From JACKAN01 sp964502735 (GTDB lineage Bacteria; Bdellovibrionota; Bdellovibrionia; Bdellovibrionales; UBA1609): a stretch of DNA of 12,781 nt. The translations under genes were made by a program, and so were the position numbers. Location of the stretch: the NCBI GenBank assembly GCA_964502735.1, contig CAZCYD010000066.1, positions 1 through 12,781 on the forward strand, in the 5' to 3' direction. The notes beneath the pieces are model-generated. The model had not been told where the DNA came from. It did no database searches and saw only the letters and a list, made by a program, of their open reading frames with translations. Each line of letters opens with the position of its first letter. Positions within the stretch are counted from its first letter, which is position 1. Below are positions 1 through 7,236 of the stretch, in pieces.

Positions 1-330
1 TGAGGCCATCAAGGCCCCCGTAAGATCGTCAACAGTTAACGTCTTAACAGAACGGTTCACTTTGCCATCTTCATTTTTTTTAAAAGATCCATCTGGGTTT
101 ACAGGCGTACGAACAATAACTGGGGCACGGCCGTCAATGGGATCATACCCCATCCTAACATCATAAAGTATTCCATCGGCTACAATCGGCCATTGGTGAC
201 TAAGGGACTCCTCACAAAAGCTACTCCCTCTGTATATATCCTCGCCATTGATACCACTTTCCGCTCCATAAAGCTGGAAGGGCAACAATAACAACAACGG
301 GATTAAGCACCCAAGTAATGGATTTTTCAT
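1..330 (-). CDS. Exported protein of unknown function, N-terminal part (runs off the left edge)
   Basis: An ATG at 328-330 opens a minus-strand frame that stays open for all 110 codons to the window edge, so the C-terminus is missing. An AGGA Shine-Dalgarno element lies about 6 bases upstream of the ATG. The protein starts MKNPLLGCLIPLLLLLPFQL and continues YGAESG: one basic residue, a leucine-rich hydrophobic core, then a likely signal peptidase I site after Y-G-A (about residue 23). A cysteine at residue 8 sits too early to be a lipobox. The mature part is soluble-looking (residues include HQWPIVADGILYDVRMGYD and a Pro/Asp/Gly-rich loop) with one Cys near residue 39. I recognise no family. 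It lies on the same strand as purF but about 200 bases downstream of it, so it probably has its own promoter. Confidence 0.72.
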   Translation of the reverse strand, partial: MKNPLLGCLIPLLLLLPFQLYGAESGINGEDIYRGSSFCEESLSHQWPIVADGILYDVRMGYDPIDGRAPVIVRTPVNPDGSFKKNEDGKVNRSVKTLTVDDLTGALMAS

Positions 331-364
331 AATAAATCCTATTTTAACCTTTTAATTGCACATT

Positions 365-392
365 ATTTTAGAGAAATATCAGAAACTCGTAA
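365..392 (-). promoter_or_regulatory. Candidate sigma-70-type promoter for the exported-protein gene
   Basis: On the minus strand a TAAAAT -10-like box (plus 365-370) is preceded, at a 16-base spacer, by TTACGA (plus 387-392), which matches only three of six -35 consensus positions. It would place transcription start about 30 bases upstream of the ATG at 330. This is pattern matching only. I see no classical GC-rich hairpin plus U-tract between the purF stop (539) and this site. Confidence 0.25.
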
Positions 393-538
393 TGCACGAC
401 CTATGCCGGAAGTTAATATCACGTTAAGACCAGATCTGACAACCCCCCCAATAAATAAAATCGACAATAAACTTATAAGAGGAAGAATCTATACAGGTAA
501 CCCTGCGCAAGTAAAGTAAATTTAATTAATTAACTAAA

Positions 539-1945
539 CTAATTAAATAGATGGGTGGGATATTTGCCGTCGAAGCAGGCGGCACAATAGCCAGTTTTAT
601 TTCCGCCCACAGCTTCCATCATACCCTCCACACTCAAGTATGATAAACTGTCGGCCTCTATGAATTGTCGAATTTCTTCTACTGACTTATTTGAAGCAAT
701 TAACTGTTCTCTCCTGGGAGTGTCCACCCCATAATAACAAGCTCCCTTTGTAGGAGGTGAGGCTATTCTGAAGTGGACTTCTTTGGCCCCGGCCTGTCTC
801 ACTAAACGAATTATCTTTTGGCTTGTGGTTCCCCTAACCAGAGAGTCGTCAATAACAATCACACGCTTATCTCTAAGTAAAGACCTTTGGGGATTGAGTT
901 TAATCTTAACCCCAAAGCTGCGAATAGATTGGCTAGGTTGTATGAATGTTCGGCCAATATAATGATTTCTAATTATACCTAGCTCAAAGGGAATCCCACT
1001 CTGGTTAGAATAGCCTATGGCTGCGGGGACACCACTATCTGGCACCGGAATTACCAAGTCGGCATCCACAGGACTCTCAATAGCTAGCTGTCTCCCCATG
1101 GCTTTTCTGGCCTCGTACACGCTTTCACCAAATACTAAAGAGTCCGGACGAGCAAAATAAACGTGCTCAAAAACACAAAATGCCGTGGGAGCCTTTGCCT
1201 TAGCAAATCGCTCACTGTGTTCACCCTCTTCATCAACCCAAAATATTTCGCCTGGCTCAATTTCTCTGGCGTACTTGGCCCCTATCAAGTCAAAAGCACA
1301 AGATTCAGAAGCTATAACTGTCGCCTCACTCCCATCTTCTTGCCTCCGCTTTCCCAAAACTAGGGGCCTGAATCCCCAAGGGTCTCTACAAGCAATCAGT
1401 TTTCCTTGGCTCAACATGACAGTGCTGTACGCGCCTTCAAGTTTAGGCAATGTGTCTTTTAGGCAAACTATAGGATCACGACTGGGGTGGCGGGCCAATA
1501 AGTGCAAAAGACACTCCGTATCGTTAGTCCCCTGAAAAATTGAACCCTTTGCCTTAAGATCCTGTCTTAAGATCTCAGCATTCACAATATTACCATTGTG
1601 GGCAAGAGCCGCAGGGCCAGTAATTAAATTTGCACACAAAGGCTGAATATTTTGAAGTCTATTTTCACCAGTCGTAGAGTAACGCACGTGACCAATCGCT
1701 GATAGTCCTTGCATCTTTAAGAGGTGATCTTCAGCAAACACATCCCCGACCAAACCAAATCCTTTGTGTGCCCAATGAGCTCCATCCTTCTCTTGACTCA
1801 CAATACCCGCCGCCTCCTGGCCACGGTGTTGTTGAGCGTAAAGCCCCAGATAGGTCATTCGACCCGCTTCATGGTCTCCCCATATACCAAATACTGCACA
1901 CTCTTCATGCCAAGACTTCAAAGTTTTTCTCCCAGGATTTTTCAT
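539..1945 (-). CDS. purF: Amidophosphoribosyltransferase (glutamine PRPP amidotransferase), 4Fe-4S type
   Basis: PurF catalyses the committed step of purine synthesis, PRPP plus glutamine to 5-phosphoribosylamine. The N-terminal Ntn-hydrolase glutaminase domain (about 16-240) begins at Cys16 in HEECAVFGIWG, followed by YAQQHRGQEAAGI (about 36-48) and HNGNI (116-120). The C-terminal phosphoribosyltransferase domain carries the PRPP loop VIVIDDSLVRGTT at 362-374. Cys257, Cys403, Cys454 and Cys457 sit where the Bacillus subtilis enzyme binds its 4Fe-4S cluster, and a leader must be cleaved to expose Cys16. The gene is last in the operon and overlaps the end of purL by 41 bases. The ATG at 1945 has a weak Shine-Dalgarno sequence; an in-frame TTG at 1919-1921 with GGGAG 7 bases upstream would shorten the leader to seven residues and is a serious alternative. 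Length (468) is normal. Confidence 0.97.
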   Translation of the reverse strand: MKNPGRKTLKSWHEECAVFGIWGDHEAGRMTYLGLYAQQHRGQEAAGIVSQEKDGAHWAHKGFGLVGDVFAEDHLLKMQGLSAIGHVRYSTTGENRLQNIQPLCANLITGPAALAHNGNIVNAEILRQDLKAKGSIFQGTNDTECLLHLLARHPSRDPIVCLKDTLPKLEGAYSTVMLSQGKLIACRDPWGFRPLVLGKRRQEDGSEATVIASESCAFDLIGAKYAREIEPGEIFWVDEEGEHSERFAKAKAPTAFCVFEHVYFARPDSLVFGESVYEARKAMGRQLAIESPVDADLVIPVPDSGVPAAIGYSNQSGIPFELGIIRNHYIGRTFIQPSQSIRSFGVKIKLNPQRSLLRDKRVIVIDDSLVRGTTSQKIIRLVRQAGAKEVHFRIASPPTKGACYYGVDTPRREQLIASNKSVEEIRQFIEADSLSYLSVEGMMEAVGGNKTGYCAACFDGKYPTHLFN

Positions 1946-4193
1946 AATTCTGTAATATCAAGCTCACATCAAACTCAGACTCACCTTCAAATTGAACCTT
2001 TTTCTCCAACACTTCACCCAATCTCCAAAGCTGACTTTTGGCCCCCTCGCGGCCAAACTCTTGGCTTCTGGTCTCTTGGCTTCTTAGCGTTGCCCACTTT
2101 TTGGCAAAAGCCTGTGCTTGCGATTTCTCCACAACAAAAATAACCTCGTACAAAGTTTCCGTGAACCAGTGGGCACTCATCTCTTTTTCTCCCAAAAAAG
2201 AGCCCCTGTTAACGGAAAAACCCAAATGAGAAGTGCACATCCTGGCCAAAGCGTAGGCCAAGCCAAATTTTCCACAAACTCGAGTGGACTCCACCCCTGA
2301 AAATTGCGAGAGCTCTCTTGTTAGCTTACAAAATTGAGCTGCGGCCTTCGGATCTACAGTTCCACACCCTTTCATTTCCCTTTCTTCTTTTATACTCACC
2401 TGACCGCTAACTCTGAGTTGTTCACATCTCAACAAATAAATTTGCGATCCTGCCTGGGTAAAATGAGATTTTGGAATGTCTTCAAGATGGGGCTTAAGGC
2501 CTACTAACCCCGTAGCTGGAGTGGAAATTATATTCACACCTTGGGTTTCATTATAAAAACTGACATTCCCTGATATCACGGGAGTGTCTAGAGCCTCACA
2601 AGCTTCACTCATTCCCTCGACAGCCGCAACAAACTGGCTCATGATCTCTGGTTTTTCCGGGTTTCCAAAGTTTAAACAATCTGTTACAGCCAGCGGAAGA
2701 AATCCTTTTGCGCTCAACTCTAGGGAGGGGTAAATCACACTGTCCTTACCTCCCTCGCTAGCATCCCATTCTGTTAAGTATGGTCTATGTCCTAAAACTA
2801 TACCCAAAGCTCTGTGGCTCTGAGGCAAACAAACAATCCCAATAGATTCGCTGCAATCGCGAACGGTTCGGGCTCCAACTCGTTGATCATACTGTCTATA
2901 AACCCAAGCCCTGGACCCCGCCCTAATGTCTCCAAGAAGATTTAAAAGGCGCTCGCCAATTGACGAAACTGGCTTAAGAGATGACTCCCAACCCTTGTCA
3001 CTTTTCTTTTGGTGCTCCCATTTTGTATACGGCCTACTGTATTGAGGAGCCCCTTCGATCAAAATATCAGGATCTATTTGCGTAAGTCTTTCTCCACGCC
3101 AAAAAAGTTGAATCACTTTCTCAGCTAGTACCTCACCAACAATTTCAGCATCCAAATCCCATTTTTGAAAAACTCTTTGTAACTCAGGGAACTTTTCAGG
3201 AGTACAAATAAGCAACATCCTCTCTTGACTTTCAGAGAGCAAAATTTCTTCGGGCAACATTGAAGGGTCTCGCACAGGAACTTTATCCAAGTGCAAAGAC
3301 AATCCCACTCCACCCTTTGAAGCCATCTCAAAACTGGAGCTAGTCAAACCCGCAGCCCCCATGTCCTGAATGGCTTCGACCAAGTCCTTTTGCATAACCT
3401 CAAGGCAAGACTCTATCAGGAGCTTTTCAAAAAATGGGTCGCCAACCTGAATATTCGGACGCTTGCTCTCACTGTCCTCATCAAAAGATTCACTGGCCAT
3501 ACTGGCACCATGCACGCCGTCTTTACCTGTCTTCGCTCCTACATAAACAACACAATTCCCCAGGCCCTTGGCTTGAGAAGTGAAGACCTTTTCTCCCTTT
3601 TCAAACAACCCCAAGGCAAAGGCATTCACTAAAATATTACCATTATAACTTCTATCAAACTCAGTTTGGCCAGTAACATTGGGTACACCCACACAATTGC
3701 CGTAGCCACTAATTCCTGCGACAACGCCCTCCACAAGTGCAGACATTCGGTCAGATTGCGGTTCTCCAAAACAAAGATAGTTAGCCAAAGCTATTGGGCG
3801 AGCTCCCATAGTGAAAATGTCACGCAATATCCCGCCAACCCCTGTTGCCGCTCCTTGATAGGGCTCAATAAAGCTGGGGTGATTATGGCTTTCCATTTTA
3901 AAAGCCACTCGCTCCCCTTCTCCCAAATCGATAACACCGGCATTTTCACCAAAAGCTTCTAACACTCTAGAGTTTTTGTTGTAGAATTTTTTTAAATGAA
4001 TTTTAGAGGACTTATAACTACAGTGCTCGCTCCAAAGAGCCGAAAACAAGGCCCACTCAACCCCCTCAGGCTCTCGTCCCAAAACACTTTTAATTTTTTC
4101 ATATTCTGAAAAACTGATTCTATAAAGTGTGAGCTTTCTTTTTAAATCACTATTCATAGTGTTATTTTTAACATTATTTGTATCTGTTTTCAT
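1905..4193 (-). CDS. purL: Phosphoribosylformylglycinamidine synthase, PurL subunit (small form)
   Basis: The catalytic synthetase subunit of FGAM synthase, which converts FGAR plus ATP and ammonia (delivered by PurQ) to FGAM with PurS as the bridging subunit. Visible family motifs are WSEHCSYKSSK (about 54-64, with the conserved His57), ESHNHPS (101-107) followed by the Gly-rich GAATGVGG stretch, then DMGAAGLTSSSFEMASKGG, DCLNFGNPEKPE and VISGNVSFYNET in the second half. At 762 residues it matches the small PurL of PurSQL systems, not the ~1300-residue fused enzyme of enterics. The last ~100 residues are less conserved in appearance and rich in Glu, Lys and Gln. The start is uncertain: neither the ATG at 4193 nor an in-frame ATG at 4157 (MNSDLKRK) has a strong Shine-Dalgarno sequence, and a stop codon two codons upstream of 4193 closes the frame. 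Confidence 0.97.
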   Translation of the reverse strand: MKTDTNNVKNNTMNSDLKRKLTLYRISFSEYEKIKSVLGREPEGVEWALFSALWSEHCSYKSSKIHLKKFYNKNSRVLEAFGENAGVIDLGEGERVAFKMESHNHPSFIEPYQGAATGVGGILRDIFTMGARPIALANYLCFGEPQSDRMSALVEGVVAGISGYGNCVGVPNVTGQTEFDRSYNGNILVNAFALGLFEKGEKVFTSQAKGLGNCVVYVGAKTGKDGVHGASMASESFDEDSESKRPNIQVGDPFFEKLLIESCLEVMQKDLVEAIQDMGAAGLTSSSFEMASKGGVGLSLHLDKVPVRDPSMLPEEILLSESQERMLLICTPEKFPELQRVFQKWDLDAEIVGEVLAEKVIQLFWRGERLTQIDPDILIEGAPQYSRPYTKWEHQKKSDKGWESSLKPVSSIGERLLNLLGDIRAGSRAWVYRQYDQRVGARTVRDCSESIGIVCLPQSHRALGIVLGHRPYLTEWDASEGGKDSVIYPSLELSAKGFLPLAVTDCLNFGNPEKPEIMSQFVAAVEGMSEACEALDTPVISGNVSFYNETQGVNIISTPATGLVGLKPHLEDIPKSHFTQAGSQIYLLRCEQLRVSGQVSIKEEREMKGCGTVDPKAAAQFCKLTRELSQFSGVESTRVCGKFGLAYALARMCTSHLGFSVNRGSFLGEKEMSAHWFTETLYEVIFVVEKSQAQAFAKKWATLRSQETRSQEFGREGAKSQLWRLGEVLEKKVQFEGESEFDVSLILQNYEKSWEKNFEVLA
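1929..1933 (-). promoter_or_regulatory. Possible Shine-Dalgarno site for an alternative TTG start of purF
   Basis: GGGAG on the minus strand lies 7 bases before an in-frame TTG (1919-1921) inside the purL end. The ATG at 1943-1945 has no comparable site. If the TTG is used, purF overlaps purL by 17 rather than 41 bases and the protein would begin MKSWHEEC. Confidence 0.4.
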
Positions 4194-4196
4194 TTT

Positions 4197-4241
4197 CTAC
4201 TTATCAACCCTTATCAACCTTATTGCCTTCCTCATTGCCAT
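4197..4241 (-). other. Candidate 14-codon leader ORF in front of purL
   Basis: In the 92-base purQ-purL gap, an ATG at 4239-4241 opens MAMRKAIRLIRVDK and stops at TAG (4197-4199). That stop is separated from the purL ATG by a single AAA codon and is in the same frame. The stretch contains AGGAAGG and two copies of GTTGATAAG. Stop-to-start spacing of this kind could couple purL translation to reading of the small ORF, which would explain why purL has no obvious ribosome-binding site of its own. A chance ORF of this length is common, so this is weakly supported. Confidence 0.2.
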
Positions 4242-4285
4242 CTCTTTTAACAAAATACCCTTCAATACCTAATAGTATTAGAAGA

Positions 4286-4933
4286 TTAGGAGCACTCAAA
4301 AAATGCCCGACCATCCTCCGACCCCATCCAGTCAAACATAGCCCTTTCAGGATGTGGCATTAAAGCGGCCGTATTTTTTTTCTCATTCATGACCCCAGCA
4401 ATATCACTAACAGAGTCGTTGGGGTTTTTGTTGTATCTCCACCAAATTTGTTCATTGTCCTCTAAAGACTTTAACACATCGTCAGTTACAAAATATCGCC
4501 CCTCACCGTGAGCTATAGGAATTTTTACTTCATGATTAATTTCCCCACCCCAACTCTGACATGGATGAATAAGACTCAGAGTTACCCACTCGTCTATAAA
4601 ATGCCTATCCCCATTGCGCACTAAAGCTCCAGGCAAAAACCCTCCTTCACAGAGAATTTGAAAGCCATTGCATATACCGAGTATAGGCTTTCCAAACCGA
4701 TCCGCCTCTCTGAGAGAATCCATAACGGGCATTCGCGCGGCCAAAGCTCCACACCTCAAGTAGTCTCCGTAACTGAATCCACCAGGAACAACAAATGCAG
4801 AGTAATTCTTATGGTCGAACTGATCTTGATACCAAAGCCACTCGGGAGTCTGCCCAAGAGATTCCAAAGCTTGCCAGATGTCTCTATCGCAATTTGTTCC
4901 CAGGAATCGAAGAATGCCAACCCTACGACTCAT
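4286..4933 (-). CDS. purQ: Phosphoribosylformylglycinamidine synthase, glutaminase subunit PurQ
   Basis: PurQ is the class I glutamine amidotransferase subunit that supplies ammonia to PurL. Numbered from the ATG at 4931-4933 (215 residues), the nucleophile is Cys88 in ILGICNGFQ, and the His/Glu pair is His194 and Glu196 in PHPERAMF, so the full catalytic triad is present. The N-terminus GILRFLGTNCDRD and VVPGGFSYGDYLRCGA are also family hallmarks. The frame is open further, to an ATG at 4948 and a TTG at 4957, but those add residues the family lacks and have no Shine-Dalgarno sequence. The chosen ATG starts immediately before the first beta strand, as is usual. It overlaps the purS stop by 11 bases, so the two are likely translationally coupled. 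Confidence 0.96.
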   Translation of the reverse strand: MSRRVGILRFLGTNCDRDIWQALESLGQTPEWLWYQDQFDHKNYSAFVVPGGFSYGDYLRCGALAARMPVMDSLREADRFGKPILGICNGFQILCEGGFLPGALVRNGDRHFIDEWVTLSLIHPCQSWGGEINHEVKIPIAHGEGRYFVTDDVLKSLEDNEQIWWRYNKNPNDSVSDIAGVMNEKKNTAALMPHPERAMFDWMGSEDGRAFFECS

Positions 4934-5165
4934 GGCTTTCAATCTCATAGGTTTCAATTAAGGGGTTATAAAGCACGTACTCTGCCATAGACTTTACTTT
5001 TGCTTCAGCTTCTTCATTTGTTTTGGCATCAAGTTCTATTTCAATAAACTTGCCAACTCGACATTGAATATCTCCGAAATTTTTTTGCTTTAAAACTCGC
5101 TCAACAGCTCGACCTTGGGTATCAAGAATCTCTCGTCTCGGCAAAACCTTAATTCCAATTTTCAT
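4923..5165 (-). CDS. purS: Phosphoribosylformylglycinamidine synthase, PurS subunit
   Basis: PurS is a small (80-residue) protein that forms a dimer bridging PurQ and PurL and is needed to pass ammonia between them. The sequence begins MKIGIKVLPRREILDTQGRA, close to the usual PurS N-terminus (beta strand, then DxQG), and continues with VGKFIEIEL and ending YNPLIETYEIE, the expected C-terminal strand. The frame allows a GTG start two codons earlier (5171), but GAGGAG lies 5 bases before the ATG at 5165 and would abut the GTG, so the ATG is chosen. It sits between purC (35 bases away) and purQ (overlapping by 11 bases). Its presence confirms that the PurSQL three-part enzyme is used. Confidence 0.95.
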   Translation of the reverse strand: MKIGIKVLPRREILDTQGRAVERVLKQKNFGDIQCRVGKFIEIELDAKTNEEAEAKVKSMAEYVLYNPLIETYEIESHES

Positions 5166-5170
5166 TACCA

Positions 5171-5176
5171 CTCCTC
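5171..5176 (-). promoter_or_regulatory. Shine-Dalgarno site that fixes the purS start
   Basis: GAGGAG on the minus strand, 5 bases upstream of the ATG at 5163-5165. It touches the alternative GTG at 5169-5171, ruling that start out. Confidence 0.75.
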
Positions 5177-5200
5177 GATTTGACTCGATTGAATTTAACT

Positions 5201-5923
5201 TTAACTTATCTTTATCTTCATACGATTTAAAACCTCTTGATAAGCTTCTACAACCCCTCCTAAATCGCGACGAAACCGGTCTTTATCAAGCCTTTCACCA
5301 GTTTTAACATCCCATAGGCGACAGGTATCTGGGGTTATTTCATCAGCCAGCAAAACTTCGTCGTTCTGATCTCTACCAAACTCCAATTTAAAATCAACAA
5401 GTTGGATTCCCATTTTTTCAAAAAACCCCACAAGATGCCGATTGACAATAAGAGCTTTATCCTTGAGGATTTTTAGCTCTTCCTCATTGCGAGCCGCATT
5501 CATTAACAACGCCTGATCGTCGCTTACAAACGGGTCCCCCAAATTGTCGTCTTTATAATAAAACTCAACCAATGGTTTTTCTAACCTCTTTCCTTCTTCA
5601 ATTCCTAGTTTTTTAGCTGTAGACCCCGCCAATACATTCCTAACAACGACCTCTAAAGGGATGATTTCAACTTTTTTGCAAATCATATTGGTGTCATCTA
5701 CTAACTTTTCGAAATGAGAATCTACCCCATTGGATTTTAAAAAATTAAAAATATTTGCTGTGATTAAACAATTGAGTTTACCCTTTTCTGGCAAATCTGC
5801 TTTTTTCTCTCCATTAAAAGCCGTAAGACTATTTTTAAACTCAACCCAAATAACGGATTTATCTGAGGGAATTTCATAAATCTTTTTAGCTTTCCCTTCG
5901 TAAAGAATATCTCCTCTTTCCAT
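5201..5923 (-). CDS. purC: Phosphoribosylaminoimidazole-succinocarboxamide synthase (SAICAR synthetase)
   Basis: PurC ligates aspartate to CAIR using ATP, giving SAICAR, which PurB (encoded just upstream) then cleaves. The 240-residue length is typical of the stand-alone bacterial enzyme. Both classical SAICAR synthetase signatures are intact: IPLEVVVRNVLAGS at 88-101 and LVDFKLEFG at 175-183. The N-terminal EGKAKKIYE (9-17) nucleotide loop, SHFEK (69-73) and ADEITPDTCRLWD (193-205) are also present. The ATG at 5921-5923 follows a GAGG element at a short distance. There are 23 bases between the purB stop and this start and no terminator in between, consistent with one transcript. Confidence 0.98.
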   Translation of the reverse strand: MERGDILYEGKAKKIYEIPSDKSVIWVEFKNSLTAFNGEKKADLPEKGKLNCLITANIFNFLKSNGVDSHFEKLVDDTNMICKKVEIIPLEVVVRNVLAGSTAKKLGIEEGKRLEKPLVEFYYKDDNLGDPFVSDDQALLMNAARNEEELKILKDKALIVNRHLVGFFEKMGIQLVDFKLEFGRDQNDEVLLADEITPDTCRLWDVKTGERLDKDRFRRDLGGVVEAYQEVLNRMKIKIS

Positions 5924-5946
5924 TTTTCCTCACTTTTTCTTGGGTA

Positions 5947-7236
5947 TTACATTCCAGCGCGCTTAACTACTTTTGAAATTTGCACTTTGTACTTGTCGCC
6001 GGAGAATATCCTGTCCACATCTTTTTTGGATAAACGCCCTTTGATCTTTTCATCCACTAAAAGCCTATCTTTAAGAGACTCTCCTTTTCTCAGTGAGTGA
6101 CTTATTCTCTGAACATGCGCATAGGCCTCTTCTCTAGAATAGCCAGACTCTACCAAGGCTAATAAAACATGAGAACTAAAAAGTTGACCTTGAGAAAGAC
6201 TCATGTTTTCCACCATCTGCTGAGAATTGACTTGTAAAGCTTCAATAACACCCGCCATGCGATCGAGGGCATAATCACATAAAATAAAAGCGTCAGGAAA
6301 AATCACTCGTTCTACTGAAGAGTGTGAAATGTCTCTTTCGTGCCACAAAGCTATATTTTCCATCGCCGCCTGCTGATAAGATCTTAACAACCTCGCCACG
6401 CCAGTAATGTTTTCAGAGCTAATAGGATTTTTTTTATGAGGCATTGCACTCGATCCCTTTTGCCCAGATGTAAATCCTTCGTAGACTTCTCCAACCTCAG
6501 TTCTTTGTAAGTGTCTCAACTCTACGGCTAATCGTTCCAGACCACACCCCACCATAGTCAACGCCGAAATCACCTCAGCATGTCGATCTCGGGGTATAAC
6601 TTGCGTGGCAATAATCTCTGGTTTTAGCTTCAGGATCTGACAGACTCTCTTTTCAACTTTCTCGCTCTGAGTAGAATAGGTTCCTACAGCTCCACTCAAC
6701 TTGCCAACTGACATTTGCTGCAAAGATTGAATTAATCTCTCTTCATTTCTTTTTAACTCAACTAAATGCCCAGCCAACTTTAACCCAAATGAAGTTGGCT
6801 CGGCGTGCATTCCATGAGTGCGCCCACTACACAAAGTGGTCTTATGTTGTTGGATTTGAGTCGACAATGCCTTTTTGAGCTTCTTAAGCGAGGACATCAA
6901 AATTTCGCCAGCATCTCGAATCTGCAAGCTCATGGCTGTATCCAAAACATCTGAAGAGGTCATGCCAAAATGTATAAACCGGCCATTTTTTCCAACGTAC
7001 TCGGCCATACAGCTAACGAATGCGATAACATCGTGTTTCGTTGTTTTTTCTATTTCTAAAATTCTTTTAATATTAACTTTAGCTTTTTTAGCTATATCTT
7101 TTGCTGCAACGGTGGGTATTAGCCCCAATTCAGACTGTGCTTGAGCCACTGCCACCTCTACGCGCCTCATGTACTCAAAGCGTTGCTCTAGACTCCAATG
7201 ATCTCCCATTTGTTGACGCGTATATCTTGCAATCAC
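5947..7236 (-). CDS. purB: Adenylosuccinate lyase
   Basis: PurB acts twice in the pathway: SAICAR to AICAR plus fumarate, and adenylosuccinate to AMP plus fumarate. The 429-residue protein is of the short B. subtilis-like type, beginning MIARYTRQQM. His68 (KHDV), His89 (FIHFGMTSSDV) and His141 (SGRTHGMHAEPTSFG) are the conserved active-site histidines, and the fumarase/lyase superfamily signature GSSAMPHKKNP lies at 261-271 with the catalytic serine in its flexible loop. Translation starts at a GTG (7234-7236) that overlaps the upstream gene's TGA by four bases (GTGA). A GAGGTG Shine-Dalgarno element is embedded in that gene's last codons, so the unknown protein and PurB are tightly coupled in translation. 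Confidence 0.98.
   Translation of the reverse strand: MIARYTRQQMGDHWSLEQRFEYMRRVEVAVAQAQSELGLIPTVAAKDIAKKAKVNIKRILEIEKTTKHDVIAFVSCMAEYVGKNGRFIHFGMTSSDVLDTAMSLQIRDAGEILMSSLKKLKKALSTQIQQHKTTLCSGRTHGMHAEPTSFGLKLAGHLVELKRNEERLIQSLQQMSVGKLSGAVGTYSTQSEKVEKRVCQILKLKPEIIATQVIPRDRHAEVISALTMVGCGLERLAVELRHLQRTEVGEVYEGFTSGQKGSSAMPHKKNPISSENITGVARLLRSYQQAAMENIALWHERDISHSSVERVIFPDAFILCDYALDRMAGVIEALQVNSQQMVENMSLSQGQLFSSHVLLALVESGYSREEAYAHVQRISHSLRKGESLKDRLLVDEKIKGRLSKKDVDRIFSGDKYKVQISKVVKRAGM

Noticed and set aside
521..547. AT-only inverted repeat (TTTAATTA ... TAATTAAA) at the purF end as a terminator
   Set aside because: The stem has no G or C and is very weak; such pairs arise by chance in AT-rich intergenic DNA.
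3390..3962. Plus-strand open frames opposite purL and the other pur genes
   Set aside because: They are antisense to well-conserved enzymes and show no ribosome-binding sites or recognisable protein motifs; they follow from the codon pattern of the real genes.
5174..5193. Imperfect tandem 10-mer (CTCGATTTGA / CTCGATTGAA on the plus strand) in the purC-purS gap
   Set aside because: Too short and imperfect to claim a function; it partly coincides with the purS ribosome-binding site.
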